DNA of 64,000 nucleotides from Actinomycetes bacterium (GCA_021828475.1 JAJZIY010000008.1:1-64000); one strand, 5' to 3'. Numbered from the stretch's first letter, positions 31,754 to 43,518 are shown. Notes: generated from the letters alone by a model not told the origin. Numbers and translations are program-made.

Positions 31754-33136
31754 TCAGACCATCTCGTGCAGCATCTCGGCCAGAAGGGCGGCGCTGCGGG
31801 TCACCTCGTCCGGGCGGCCGCCGACCTCGATGGCCCGAGCCAGTGTCCGGCCCTGCGAGCGGATCCGCCACCAGAACGCGTCGTCCACCCCCACCGGGGT
31901 GGGCTGCTCGACGGCTCCCACCGTCGTCATGAAGGCCTGCTGGCGCTCCTCGCTGGCCGGGTCGTTGGCCAGGCGGTCGACGGCGCGGAAGAGCTCCTCG
32001 ATCATCCGGTACCGCACCTCGTCGTCCTCGTCTGCCAGGCCGTGCACCTGCTCGAAGAGGCTCTCCACCTCGCCCTCGTGCTCCTCGGCCACGGTCAGGT
32101 CGGAGCCGTCCCAGTTGTAGGCGATACCGGCGGACTCGAGCAGGAGCGAGAGCTCCACCCTCTGCTCGGGCAACCACTCCACCAGCTCGAAGACCAGCTC
32201 ACCGGTCTCTTCGAGCTCTTCGTCCTCCATCTCCCCGACGAGCTCGTCTGCTACCTCGTCCTCAGCCTCGGCCGGAGGACCGGCGGAGGCGAGGGGCACC
32301 GGGGTAGCCACGAACCCGCCTTCTGGCTCTGCGGTCGGCGAGGACGCTGCGCCGGCGACCTCGGACGCCGCTGGGGCCTCCTGGGCGCCTGCCGGCAGGG
32401 CAGAGACGTTTTCGCCTGCGGGCGTGACGTCGGACTGCGGCAGCTCGACGAGCCGGCCCTTCTTCTTGGCGCCCTCCTCGAGACGCAGGCGCGCCCGCGC
32501 TTCCTCGCGCTGCGCCTCGTCCTCCCCGGCAGCCGGCGCCACCAGCCGGCACAGGAGCTCGGACTGATGACCGATCTCGTCCTCCATGGCCTCGTCGGCC
32601 CCGAGGGCGCCGAGCAGGCGCCGGGTGACACGGCCGATCGCCGCCATGTGGTCCTCGTCCATACCCGGGAGGCGCTCGGCAGCGAACAGGAGGGCCGAGG
32701 CTTCGCTCAGCGCGGCGTCCGCATGCATGTCGGTGGGGTCCTCGCGCAGCCGGCGCGCCGCGTCGTAGACCTCGCGGGCTGCGTCCCGGTCACCCTCGAG
32801 GGGGGCCACCGGCTCCTCCTCGTCGTCATCCGCGTCCTTGCCCACCCCGCTCACGCGCGCGACGAGGCGGTCCACTTCCGCCTCGTCCACCGCCAGGACC
32901 ACCAGCTCCTCGTCCTCGAAGCGGTGCAGGACGCCGGCGCCGACCAGCTCCGCTATGAGGCGGCCCCGGGTCGGGTCGTCCCACTGGTCAAGCCGGTAAC
33001 CTACCTCGTCGTCGTCGGGGCCGGAGTCCAGCTCAGGCAGCGGCGAGGCGGTCAGGCGCTCGCCACAGCTGTGACAACGGCCACGGTTGGTGACCTCGTA
33101 ACCGCAATTGGCGCAATACCAGACCTTGGTGCTCAC
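31754..33136 (-). CDS. Acidic zinc-ribbon protein of unknown function
   Basis: A 460-residue protein with an N-terminal four-cysteine zinc ribbon (CANCGYEV...CHSCGERL, residues 8-25). Two copies of a module of about 60 residues follow, one near residue 45 (YRLDQWDDPTRGRLIAELVG...) and one near 320 (LVEWLPEQRVELSLLLESAG...), each ending in an E..VD.L helix. They are joined by a very acidic, Ala/Glu-rich region that is likely disordered or helical. No catalytic motif is visible. It overlaps the flavoprotein gene by four bases (ATGA) and is followed by the hydrolase gene, so the three are one transcript. Function not recognised. Confidence 0.8.
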   Translation of the reverse strand: MSTKVWYCANCGYEVTNRGRCHSCGERLTASPLPELDSGPDDDEVGYRLDQWDDPTRGRLIAELVGAGVLHRFEDEELVVLAVDEAEVDRLVARVSGVGKDADDDEEEPVAPLEGDRDAAREVYDAARRLREDPTDMHADAALSEASALLFAAERLPGMDEDHMAAIGRVTRRLLGALGADEAMEDEIGHQSELLCRLVAPAAGEDEAQREEARARLRLEEGAKKKGRLVELPQSDVTPAGENVSALPAGAQEAPAASEVAGAASSPTAEPEGGFVATPVPLASAGPPAEAEDEVADELVGEMEDEELEETGELVFELVEWLPEQRVELSLLLESAGIAYNWDGSDLTVAEEHEGEVESLFEQVHGLADEDDEVRYRMIEELFRAVDRLANDPASEERQQAFMTTVGAVEQPTPVGVDDAFWWRIRSQGRTLARAIEVGGRPDEVTRSAALLAEMLHEMV

Positions 33137-34788
33137 GATGAAACGGCCTTCGCCCGCTTGGGCAGAATGGGCGCGGCCCGGCCGGAGCCGTCCCCGCCTG
33201 CTTCATGAGCACCCTTGTCGGCACCGGGCGAGATTTCTTCGTGATATTCCTCTTCCACGTTCACAGACCATACGTCATGGGAGGCCCCGAGCAGGTTTTC
33301 GACCGTGAGCATCGCTGTGTACATCGAGTGGTCCTGGTTGTTGTAGCGGTGCATTCCGTTACGCCCGATGGGGTGGACGTTGGGCACGTTGTCGGCCAGC
33401 CACGACCGAACTGTCTCGACATTGCGCTTGTAGTCGGCGTCGTAATAGGGGTACGCCTTGGGCATGCGCACCACGTAGCCGGTCTCCACGGTGGCAGGGT
33501 CGACCAAGCCGAGTTGGCCGATCTCGCGCTTGCCCATCTCGACCAGGTCGTCGTCGGCCATCGACCAGACCTCGTCGCCCTCGAAGACGAAGTACTCGAG
33601 GCCCAGGCAGGCCCGACCGTCCTTCACCATGTAGGGGGACCAGCGCCCGAAGTTCTGGATGCGGCCCATCTTGACTGCCGGGTCGTGCACGTAGACCCAG
33701 TTGTCCGGGAAGCTGGCCGACTCGGGCACCACCAGGGCGACGGTGAGGTGGTCCCGGTAGTGCAGGTCGTCGGCAGCCGCCCTGACCTGGGGCGGCGCCG
33801 GCGGGTCGATGGCCCTGACGAGGGCCGAGAGGGGCATGGAGGAGACGACGGCGCTGGCCTGGTGCTCCGTCTCGGCTCCATCGGTCATCGATGTGACCGA
33901 GACCGCCCTGCCACCTTCCCTGCGGACCCGGGTCACCGCCGTGTTCGTGAACACCTTGGACCCCGACGCCTCCACCTTGTCCCTGGCACGCTCCCACATC
34001 ATGCCGGGGCCGAGCTTGGGGTACTCGAACTGGTCGATGAGGGTGGTGATCCGTCGCTGGCCCTTTTCGGGGAAGAGGGCGCTCTTGACAGCGTTGAAGA
34101 GGTTGAGGTTCTTGATGCGTTGAGCCGCCCAGTCCGCCTGCAGTTCCGAGCCCGGGTAGCCCCAGACCTTCTCGGTGTAGGTCTTGAAGAAGTGCCGGTA
34201 CAGGCGCCATCCGAACCTGGCGGCGACCCATCCCTCGAAGTTGTCCTGGTTGGGCGGCGGGCTGACCCGAGCCCAGGCGTACGAGGCGGCGCAGCGGGCC
34301 GACTCGACCAGCCCCAGGTTGCGCAGCGCGTTGAACGGCTTCAGGGGGTAGTCGTAGTACTTGCCCTGGTAGTAGATCCGCGAGAGCCGGGGCCGCACCA
34401 TCAACTCCTCACCCGGCAGGATCTCGTGCCAGAAGTCCTCGACCGCCTTGACCTTGGTGAAGAAGCGGTGCCCGCCGATGTCGAACCGCCAGCCGTCGCG
34501 CTCAACGGTACGCGAGATGCCGCCCACGACGTCGTCCGCCTCCAGCACGGTGCACGACCGGCCCGTCCTTGCCAACTCGAAGGCCGCCGTCAGGCCGGCC
34601 GGGCCGGCGCCTATGACGACTACGTTGTCCGCAGGGCTCTGCGCCGCGCCGGCACCGGGTGCCGTATGGTTGGGGCCGGCCTCGGTCGAGGCGTCCGGAC
34701 CGGGTTCGTTTGGGACGGGCACAGGTTCTGCTCCTGGGAGACGAGGGGGTACTTGGCCGGGGGGAATGCCGCTCAGCCGTCTTTCCAT
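33133..34788 (-). CDS. FAD-dependent oxidoreductase, UDP-galactopyranose mutase-like
   Basis: Flavoprotein with a Rossmann dinucleotide motif VVIGAGPAGLTAAFELA (residues about 56-72) after a 54-residue Pro-rich lead, then GGISRTVERDGWRFDIGGHRFF. The order NAD-binding motif, GGHRFF loop, YYQGKYYDYPLKP and late RNGMHRYNNQDHSM FAD contacts matches bacterial NAD(P)/FAD proteins related to UDP-galactopyranose mutase and protoporphyrinogen-oxidase-like enzymes. A role in envelope sugar metabolism is suggested by the GT39-like neighbour, but the substrate is unknown. Confidence 0.82.
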   Translation of the reverse strand: MERRLSGIPPGQVPPRLPGAEPVPVPNEPGPDASTEAGPNHTAPGAGAAQSPADNVVVIGAGPAGLTAAFELARTGRSCTVLEADDVVGGISRTVERDGWRFDIGGHRFFTKVKAVEDFWHEILPGEELMVRPRLSRIYYQGKYYDYPLKPFNALRNLGLVESARCAASYAWARVSPPPNQDNFEGWVAARFGWRLYRHFFKTYTEKVWGYPGSELQADWAAQRIKNLNLFNAVKSALFPEKGQRRITTLIDQFEYPKLGPGMMWERARDKVEASGSKVFTNTAVTRVRREGGRAVSVTSMTDGAETEHQASAVVSSMPLSALVRAIDPPAPPQVRAAADDLHYRDHLTVALVVPESASFPDNWVYVHDPAVKMGRIQNFGRWSPYMVKDGRACLGLEYFVFEGDEVWSMADDDLVEMGKREIGQLGLVDPATVETGYVVRMPKAYPYYDADYKRNVETVRSWLADNVPNVHPIGRNGMHRYNNQDHSMYTAMLTVENLLGASHDVWSVNVEEEYHEEISPGADKGAHEAGGDGSGRAAPILPKRAKAVSS

Positions 34789-34842
34789 TGTGGCCTGTGG
34801 CCGGCGACCATGGCCAGGCGGGAGAAACGCCTCAGAATCTTC

Positions 34843-36462
34843 TCAACCAGGGAAGGCGACAAGGTTCTCGTACTCGTAGTACCCGGCGGCGTCGGCCTTG
34901 ACGACAGTCTGCATCCCTGGCAGGGCCTGGGCGAACCAGCTCCGCAGCTGGCCACAGTCCGAGCCGAAACCCTGGTAGCCGTCCCTGTACACGAGCCACA
35001 GGGTGCTGCCCGGAGCCAGCTTGTTCTCGATGTCCCTGGCGAAGGTCCCCACGTGGGTCTGGCGGATGTAGGCGAGGTAGTCGACCCAGTCGATGCGCTG
35101 GGGGCCGTACATCCTCGGGAAGGTGAGCTCGGTCACGTCCGGGACCTTGAGCAGGCGGTCCACGGCCGGGCCGAGCTGGTCCGGGCAGTAGACAACCATG
35201 TCTCCCGGCTTGGCCTCGGCGTTGAGCACGGCCGCCACCTGGACAGCCTGCGTACGCGGCTGCGAGGACCACTGGCGCCCTGCCAGCAGACCGGCGACGC
35301 AGGCGACGGCCAGTACCCCGGCCGCCATCCGGCGCGAGCTGAAGGCACTCAGCCCGAGTGCGCACACCAGCACGAAGAAGGGGAAGACAACCGCTATGTA
35401 GCGCTGGTCGAAGGCGGCACCGGTCACCGCTCCTGCGACGACGGCGACGGCGAGGGTGCCAACCGCCAGGGCGCCGAGGAACCGCGACCTCGGTTGCGGG
35501 TGCACGTCCAGCACCACGCTCGTCGACCTGGTGCCCGGGCGCCCGAAGAAGGCCAATGCAACCAGGGCGAAGAAGAGGAAGGCGAGCAGCACGGACCAGG
35601 GGCCGACGCCGGCGAAGTCGCCGAAGACCTGGAGCAGGTCCTGCGGGCCGGGGGGCGACGTCCAGGGAGTCCCGGTGTGCAGGGCCTGGAACACGAACAC
35701 CGGTGACCATGGGATGAAGAAGGCTCCGCCGGCGATCAACGACCACAGGACCCTGACCGCGGCTCCCGGGGCCGCCCCCGGCTGCAACCTCCCCCACCGC
35801 CCTTCGGCCCAGGTACGCCAGAGTGCCCACAGACCCGCCACCCCTACCAGGTAGAGGTCCCAGTAGTGGGTGTACATGAGCACGGCGGTGAGCAGCCCCG
35901 TCAGGACCAGCCGGCCCTTGGTCGGAGCCTCCATGGCCCTGCGCAGGGCGAGGAAGAACAGCAGCGCCTCCAGCGCCATCATCGAGTACATGCGGGTATA
36001 GGACCCGAAGTAGATGGCCCAGGGCGACGTTGCCGCCAGGAGCAGGGCCGACCAGGCACCCCTCCTGCCCGCCACGCGCTTGCCTGCGACCCACATGAGC
36101 GGCAGCAGTGCAACCGAACAGACACCCGACAGGGCACGCACAGCCACGTCGCCCTGGCCGAAGACGAGCATCCAGAAGTGCAGGACGACGTAGTACAGGG
36201 GCGGTGAGCCGTCCCACACCAGGGCGCCGAACAACTGCGAGAGGGGAAGCTTGGCAATGTTGACCGACAGGGCCTCGTCCAGCCAGAGGCCGCCGGGGGC
36301 GACGAAGCGGTACGCCGCTCCGGCCAGGGTCGCGGCCAGCGCCACGGCCACAGCGACGCGCGAGAGCCCACGCTCGGGCAGGGCCCGGGGCACGTGTTCC
36401 CAGACAGGCGCTCTCCGTGGCCGGACCGGCGCGACGGGAGGCGGCGTCACAGCAGTCGCCAC
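34843..36462 (-). CDS. GT39-like membrane glycosyltransferase
   Basis: Integral membrane protein of 539 residues with about ten hydrophobic spans. The first extracytoplasmic loop has LWLDEALSVNIAKLPL, the Asp-Glu position used by polyprenyl-phosphate-sugar-dependent GT-C enzymes (GT39/ArnT-like clan), followed by LVWDGSPPLYYVVLHFWM, also typical. The C-terminal 110 residues after the last span are soluble. The donor is likely a polyprenyl-phosphate sugar; the acceptor is unknown. The GTG start has AGGA about 9 bases upstream. Confidence 0.83.
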   Translation of the reverse strand: MATAVTPPPVAPVRPRRAPVWEHVPRALPERGLSRVAVAVALAATLAGAAYRFVAPGGLWLDEALSVNIAKLPLSQLFGALVWDGSPPLYYVVLHFWMLVFGQGDVAVRALSGVCSVALLPLMWVAGKRVAGRRGAWSALLLAATSPWAIYFGSYTRMYSMMALEALLFFLALRRAMEAPTKGRLVLTGLLTAVLMYTHYWDLYLVGVAGLWALWRTWAEGRWGRLQPGAAPGAAVRVLWSLIAGGAFFIPWSPVFVFQALHTGTPWTSPPGPQDLLQVFGDFAGVGPWSVLLAFLFFALVALAFFGRPGTRSTSVVLDVHPQPRSRFLGALAVGTLAVAVVAGAVTGAAFDQRYIAVVFPFFVLVCALGLSAFSSRRMAAGVLAVACVAGLLAGRQWSSQPRTQAVQVAAVLNAEAKPGDMVVYCPDQLGPAVDRLLKVPDVTELTFPRMYGPQRIDWVDYLAYIRQTHVGTFARDIENKLAPGSTLWLVYRDGYQGFGSDCGQLRSWFAQALPGMQTVVKADAAGYYEYENLVAFPG

Positions 36463-36618
36463 GGAGCCAATCCTAGTAGCGCGCCAACCGGCCGGCTCCG
36501 GGGCCAGGGAGTGAAATGAGTAGCTCCAGCTGGAATCTCAGCGGACTGTCAGGTGGCCGTCCCGCCCCGGCGCGCCGGGCCGACCTCGCACGGGCAAGCA
36601 GACGTACCGACCATGCCC

Positions 36619-37707
36619 TCACTGGCCCGGGGTGGGCCAGGCAACCGGGACGGCCTCGTCGCCTGCCGGCACGGCCCATCTCCCCACGGAGCGATAGAAG
36701 GCCGCCGGCCCGTGGCCCCTCACCTGCCCCTGCGCCCATCCGGCTTCCCGGGTAGCCGCTTCGAGCGCCATCATGAGCTGCCGCCCCACCCCCTGGCGCT
36801 GCACCCGTCCCGCTACGCATACGGTCACTTCGACCGGGGACCCCGGGGCGGGCCCGGCGACGGCGACTGCACCCGCAACTGTCTCGTCCTCCCGGCGGCC
36901 CGTGAGCACTATGCACCCAGCGGACGCCGGCTCCCGGGAGCCTGAGTGCTCGCCGGCGCTACCCCGACAACCCCCCGGAGCGTTCCCCGCACCACGCCCG
37001 GCCTCCGCCCAGACCTCCGCCGAGGCCTCCGCCCCGGCCCCCGCCCCGGCCCCCGCCGAGGCCCCCGCCGAGGCCTCCGCCCAGACCTCCGCCCAGACCT
37101 CCGCCCAGACCTCCGCGAGGTCGGGGCCGATGACCGACCCCTGCCAGATCCAGGTTTCCAGGCCTCCCCGGCCCACCACTCGCGGGGGGCCGAGGCCGGC
37201 ATCGGCCAGTGGCTGCCACCTGTGGTCCGCCTGCTCGAGCATGACGACCCGGTCGAGGTGCAGGCTCCGGCGGTACCCGGCGAGGCAGGACACCGCCGCC
37301 CTGATGGCATCGGGCTGAGCGTCCTCGCACAGCGTCACGTGCGCCACGAAGGGCCAGCCTTCGGGCCTCGCCAGCGGTGGCCGGTGCAGGGCAGCGCGCA
37401 AGTCGGCCAAACGGCCGGCACCCGGGCCGCCGACTTGAAGGTAGAGGACCGGGCTCAGGGGGTGGAACGTGGCCACCGGCCCGAGCTCGAGCGTCAAACC
37501 GCCGGGAAAGGCGGAGGCGGCCTCCCGCAAGACCGACACGGCCGAGAGCACCGAAGCCCGGGGCACGTTGACCGGCGGCACCAGGGTCACGTGCGGAGCG
37601 ACGGTGCCGAGGGCCCCATCTCCGAGGGCGCGGCGCAGACCGTCGACCTCGGTCCCCACACCGCCTTCGACCAGCAGCGCCACCCCGAGGCGACGCCGCG
37701 TGCTCAC
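36619..37707 (-). CDS. Fusion of 2'-5' RNA ligase-like phosphoesterase and GNAT domain
   Basis: A 362-residue two-domain protein. Residues 1-190 look like the 2H phosphoesterase family: HVTL at 39-42 and HVTL at 123-126 are the two catalytic His-x-Thr motifs, about 85 residues apart as expected. Residues 199-236 are a repetitive EVWA/AGAG linker. Residues 262-350 resemble a GNAT acetyltransferase core, with the acetyl-CoA loop RVQRQGVGRQLM (301-312) and the later FYRSVGRW motif. The GTG start is 16 bases past the atpC stop, so it is the last gene of the atp transcript. Substrates are unknown; RNA 2',3'-cyclic phosphate or a nucleotide-like ester is a family guess. Confidence 0.72.
   Translation of the reverse strand: MSTRRRLGVALLVEGGVGTEVDGLRRALGDGALGTVAPHVTLVPPVNVPRASVLSAVSVLREAASAFPGGLTLELGPVATFHPLSPVLYLQVGGPGAGRLADLRAALHRPPLARPEGWPFVAHVTLCEDAQPDAIRAAVSCLAGYRRSLHLDRVVMLEQADHRWQPLADAGLGPPRVVGRGGLETWIWQGSVIGPDLAEVWAEVWAEVWAEASAGASAGAGAGAGAEASAEVWAEAGRGAGNAPGGCRGSAGEHSGSREPASAGCIVLTGRREDETVAGAVAVAGPAPGSPVEVTVCVAGRVQRQGVGRQLMMALEAATREAGWAQGQVRGHGPAAFYRSVGRWAVPAGDEAVPVAWPTPGQ
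37000..37119. repeat. GC-rich 12-bp tandem repeats inside the phosphoesterase/GNAT linker
   Basis: About 120 bp of imperfect 6- and 12-base units (GAGGTCTGGGCG on the coding strand, with GAGGCC/GGGGCC variants) encode EVWA and ASAG/AGAG runs. The units keep the reading frame. Slippage-driven expansion is the obvious origin. Confidence 0.85.
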
Positions 37708-37723
37708 GACCCCGGGCGCCCTG

Positions 37724-37999
37724 CTACGGCTGGCGTTGGCGCTGGGCGGAGCTGGCCAACACCACGACGCGGTTTTCGCTGACTTCCACGAAGCCGCCTT
37801 CCACGTCGAAAGCGAGCTCGTCGGGCCCTCCCACCGGGTGAACGACCCTCAGGGGATGGGGCGCCAGCGCGCCGACATAGGGCATGTGGTTGGCCAGGAA
37901 GGCGATGTCGCCACCGGCCGTCCGGCAGACGACCATCTCCGCCTGCCCGGAGAAGAGCATGCCGGACGGTGTGACCAGGTCCACCTGGGTCGTTGCCAC
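37724..37999 (-). CDS. atpC: ATP synthase epsilon subunit, short form
   Basis: Central-stalk subunit of F1. The protein starts VDLVTPSGMLFSGQAEMVVC, the usual first strands of the ten-stranded barrel, and ends after EVSENRVVVLAS plus seven polar residues. At 91 residues it lacks the helical hairpin present in the usual 130-140-residue form, which in other bacteria inhibits ATP hydrolysis. GTG start with AGGG 5 bases upstream, placed in the end of atpD. Confidence 0.93.
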   Translation of the reverse strand: MATTQVDLVTPSGMLFSGQAEMVVCRTAGGDIAFLANHMPYVGALAPHPLRVVHPVGGPDELAFDVEGGFVEVSENRVVVLASSAQRQRQP

Positions 38000-38005
38000 G
38001 TCGCC

Positions 38006-40395
<2,390 letters not shown>

Positions 40396-40399
40396 CGAG

Positions 40400-42004
40400 C
40401 TAGGCCCCCGCGCTCGGGCCGGCCGGCGCAGCCGTAAGTTCGGGGCCCTCGCCGGTCTCCTCGGGATCCCCGTCGGCGCCCCGTGCCGGCCGGGTCGTAG
40501 CGAAGCCGCGCTTGACCTCACGGATCACGGCCTCGAGCTGCTCCACTGGCGGGAGCTCCCGGGTGGTGCGGATATGCTCGAGCAGCTCGGGGCGGTTGGC
40601 TCGCAGGTGCTGGAGCAGGGCAGTCTCGAACGGCCGGACGTCCCCGACCGCCAGGTCGTCGACGAAGCCATTGGTGCCGGCGAATATCGACACCACCTGC
40701 TCCTCCACGGGCATGGGCGAGCTCTGCGGCTGCTTGAGCAGCTCGGTCAAGCGTGCGCCCCGCTCGAGCTGAGCCCGCGACACCCGGTCGAGCTCCGACC
40801 CGAACGTGGCGAACGCCTGGAGCTCGCGGTACTGGGCCAGGTTGATCTTCAAGGCGCCCGACACGGCCTTCATGGCCTTGATCTGCGCATTGCCCCCGAC
40901 CCTGGACACCGACTGGCCGACGTTGATGGCCGGACGGATGCCGGCGTAGAAGAGGTCGGTCTCCAGGAAGATCTGCCCGTCGGTGATGGAGATGACGTTG
41001 GTGGGGATGTAAGCGGAGATGTCACCGGCCTTGGTCTCGACGATCGGCAGGGCGGTGAGCGACCCGGCACCCAGCTCGTTGGAGAGCTTGGCCGCCCTCT
41101 CCAACAACCGGCTGTGCAGGTAGAACACGTCCCCGGGATAGGCCTCCCGGCCGGGCGGCCGCCGCAGCAGCAGCGACAGCGTACGGTACGCCTCGGCCTG
41201 CTTGGACAGGTCGTCGTAGACGACAAGGGCATGCTCGCCCCGCTCCATCCAGTGCTGGCCCATGGCACAGCCGGCGTAGGGAGCCAGGTACTTGTAGGGC
41301 ACCGGGTCCGACGCCGGTGACTGCACGACGACCGTGTACTCCATCGCCCCGTGGGCGCGCAGCGTGTCGACGGTCTGCGCCACCGTTGAGCCCTTCTGGC
41401 CGATGGCGACGTAGATGCACTTAACGCCCTGGCCTTTCTGGTTGATGATCGTGTCGATGGCGATCGACGTCTTGCCCGTCTTGCGGTCACCGATGATCAG
41501 CTCGCGCTGGCCACGGCCGATCGGCGTCATCGAGTCGATGGCCTTGATGCCGGTCTGCAGCGGCTCCTTGACGGGCTGGCGTGAGACGATGCCGGGCGCC
41601 TGGATCTCCAGGCGACGGGTCTCGGTGGTCGGCACTGGCCCCAACCCGTCGATGGGCCGCCCGAGCGGGTCGACGACCCGGCCGAGCAGGCCGTCGCCGA
41701 CCGGCACGGACAGGATGCGGCCCGTCGCCCGCACGAGCTGGCCCTCCTGCAGGCCGCCGGTCTCACCGAGCACGACAGCACCGATGGAGTCCTCGTCGAG
41801 GTTGAGGGCCAGAGCGGTCAGGCCCTCCTCGAGCTCGAGCAGTTCGTTGACGGCGACGTTGGGCAGCCCCGTGACCCGGGCGATGCCGTCGCCGATCTCG
41901 CGGATGCGCCCGACTTCCTCGGCCATCGTCCCAGGGGAGAAGTCAGCGATATTGCGCTTGAGTACCTCGGCGATGTCCGCCGCATTGATGCTCAGTTCAG
42001 CCAT
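40400..42004 (-). CDS. atpA: ATP synthase alpha subunit
   Basis: Non-catalytic nucleotide-binding subunit of F1. It has the P-loop [13 protein letters not shown], the [13 protein letters not shown] segment and [13 protein letters not shown] near the catalytic interface. The ATG at 42004 begins the family's usual MAELSI lead and has AAAGGA 9 bases upstream; an ATG at 42022 overlapping the atpH stop (ATGA) is the alternative. The C-terminal 25 residues are a polar tail. Confidence 0.97.
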   Translation of the reverse strand: MAELSINAADIAEVLKRNIADFSPGTMAEEVGRIREIGDGIARVTGLPNVAVNELLELEEGLTALALNLDEDSIGAVVLGETGGLQEGQLVRATGRILSVPVGDGLLGRVVDPLGRPIDGLGPVPTTETRRLEIQAPGIVSRQPVKEPLQTGIKAIDSMTPIGRGQRELIIGDRKTGKTSIAIDTIINQKGQGVKCIYVAIGQKGSTVAQTVDTLRAHGAMEYTVVVQSPASDPVPYKYLAPYAGCAMGQHWMERGEHALVVYDDLSKQAEAYRTLSLLLRRPPGREAYPGDVFYLHSRLLERAAKLSNELGAGSLTALPIVETKAGDISAYIPTNVISITDGQIFLETDLFYAGIRPAINVGQSVSRVGGNAQIKAMKAVSGALKINLAQYRELQAFATFGSELDRVSRAQLERGARLTELLKQPQSSPMPVEEQVVSIFAGTNGFVDDLAVGDVRPFETALLQHLRANRPELLEHIRTTRELPPVEQLEAVIREVKRGFATTRPARGADGDPEETGEGPELTAAPAGPSAGA

Positions 42005-42018
42005 TGAGACAAGTCCTT

Positions 42019-42942
42019 TCAATGCTCGTCCGGACGGCGCGCCTGCGCTCCGGGCAGCGGGGACGGCGCAAACAGAAGCCCTTGGGCCTCCTCCAGCCGC
42101 CGACGCAGACTGGCGTCGACCACCGTGTCGCCAACGGAAGCTACAAAACCCCCGAGGAGGTCGGGCTGGGGCGTAACGCGCACCGCAACCTGGTAACCGG
42201 TGAACCGGCTCAAAGCAGCTGCCAAGCGCGCCCGCTCGTCGTCGGACAGCTCCACCGCCGCACGCACGTCGGCCACCCGCCGGTTTGCCTCGCCCGCGAC
42301 ACGCTCTATCAGGCCCCGCAGGTGGACCGAGTAGTCACGGGGACGGCCCCACCTGGCAGCGTAGGCCGCCATCCTGGTCACCTCGCCTGTCGTACGGCCG
42401 CTGAGCAGCTCGAGCACGATTGTCCGGCGCGTCGCACCGTTCAGCTCGTTGGTGCTGAGCACGGCCTGCAGCCCCGCCTCGTCGCCTTCGACGATCTGCA
42501 CGAAACGGAAGAGGTCGTCCTCCACCTGACCGAGCTGGCGCTCGTCGAGCGCTCCCAACAGTGCCGTGGCGTAGCCGTCGAGGCGTTCGGAGGCAGCTCT
42601 GCGGCCGAGCTGCCAGTCCTCCAGTACCACCTTGCCGTCACGCTTCGCCGCTGCGGACGCGGCGATGCCGGCCACATCGGCCTGGTAGTCGGCGCCCGCC
42701 CCGTCCTGGACAGCAAACCGCAGCAGCGCGACGACGACCGGGCTGGCTTTCCCGCTCAGGAGCTCCTCGACGATGGCACGGCGCGCTGGCGCCGGAACGT
42801 TTGGGCTCACCAGGACGCCACGCAGGTCCTCCGAGCTCGCGAGGAGCGCCGAGAAGGCCTGGAGTTGCCCGGCCACCTCGCCTATGTCGGTGCCGACACC
42901 CTCCAGGACGGCGTCGGTGTAACCACGAACACGCTCGTGCAT
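42019..42942 (-). CDS. atpH: ATP synthase delta subunit with duplicated N-terminal domain
   Basis: Peripheral-stalk subunit joining b to the top of F1. At 307 residues it is far longer than E. coli delta (177). Residues about 4-80 and 119-196 are two copies of the six-helix N-terminal domain; compare [13 protein letters not shown] at 54-66 with [13 protein letters not shown] at 172-184. Residues about 215-292 are the C-terminal domain ([16 protein letters not shown]...[20 protein letters not shown]). Related long deltas and the mycobacterial b-delta protein also carry an extra domain, so this is an actinobacterial feature rather than an error. The ATG abuts the atpF stop with no gap. Confidence 0.95.
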   Translation of the reverse strand: MHERVRGYTDAVLEGVGTDIGEVAGQLQAFSALLASSEDLRGVLVSPNVPAPARRAIVEELLSGKASPVVVALLRFAVQDGAGADYQADVAGIAASAAAKRDGKVVLEDWQLGRRAASERLDGYATALLGALDERQLGQVEDDLFRFVQIVEGDEAGLQAVLSTNELNGATRRTIVLELLSGRTTGEVTRMAAYAARWGRPRDYSVHLRGLIERVAGEANRRVADVRAAVELSDDERARLAAALSRFTGYQVAVRVTPQPDLLGGFVASVGDTVVDASLRRRLEEAQGLLFAPSPLPGAQARRPDEH

Positions 42943-43497
42943 CTAGAGCCCGGGTCTACCGGCGCCGGGCGTCGCCAGCACGTCGGCACCCGCGGCCTGC
43001 GCCTCGACCTCGGCGATGGCGTTGTCGATTATCCGCCGCTGGTCGGCAAGTGTCACACCCTCGCCGAGCACCCGCTCGACGACGGTGACCACGAGGCCTG
43101 CCACCTGGCCCTTGAGCTCTTCGGCAGCCCGACGGGCGGAGGCATCGATGTCCGCACTGGCGCGGGCCACGAGACGCTGGTACTCCTCTTCGCCCTTCTT
43201 CTGCAGTTCCTGGCGGAGCTGCTCGCCTACGCGCGCCGCCTCGTCCTTCAGCAGCCGGGCCTCTTCCCGGCTCTGCTCGAGGGCTTGGCGCTGCTGTTGC
43301 TCGAGGTCGCTGGCGCGTCGGCGCGCCTCGTCGGCTTCCCCTATGCTGCGCTCGATCGCCTGCTGGCGGCCTTCGATCGCCTTGTTGAGGTAGGGAAGGA
43401 CCCACTTGGCCAGGAAGCCGAGGACGAGCAGGAATATGATCAGCTCAACGACGAAGGTGGCGTTGGGCACCAGGAAGTTTGAAGCGCCGATTACCAC
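42943..43497 (-). CDS. atpF: ATP synthase b subunit
   Basis: Membrane-anchored peripheral-stalk subunit, 184 residues. One span (VVELIIFLLVLGFLAKWVLP) is followed by a long charged coiled-coil rich in Arg, Glu and Gln (about 45-150). It is not fused to delta. GTG start with AGGGG about 8 bases upstream. Confidence 0.95.
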   Translation of the reverse strand: MVIGASNFLVPNATFVVELIIFLLVLGFLAKWVLPYLNKAIEGRQQAIERSIGEADEARRRASDLEQQQRQALEQSREEARLLKDEAARVGEQLRQELQKKGEEEYQRLVARASADIDASARRAAEELKGQVAGLVVTVVERVLGEGVTLADQRRIIDNAIAEVEAQAAGADVLATPGAGRPGL

Positions 43498-43518
43498 TTT
43501 GGAACCCCTGACCCGCCG

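Noticed and set aside
36566-36579. 14-bp perfect palindrome CCCGGCGCGCCGGG between the GNAT-fusion gene and the GT39-like gene
   Set aside because: It can fold only as a 5-bp stem and has no T tract; in DNA this GC-rich such palindromes are common, so I do not call it a terminator.
40396-40521. Upstream ATG extending atpG by 42 residues
   Set aside because: It lies entirely inside the end of atpA and encodes an Arg/Pro-rich stretch; the GTG at 40395 opens the conserved gamma N-terminus.
42019-43497. A fused b-delta gene as in mycobacteria
   Set aside because: A TAG stop separates atpF from the atpH ATG, and both proteins have normal starts.
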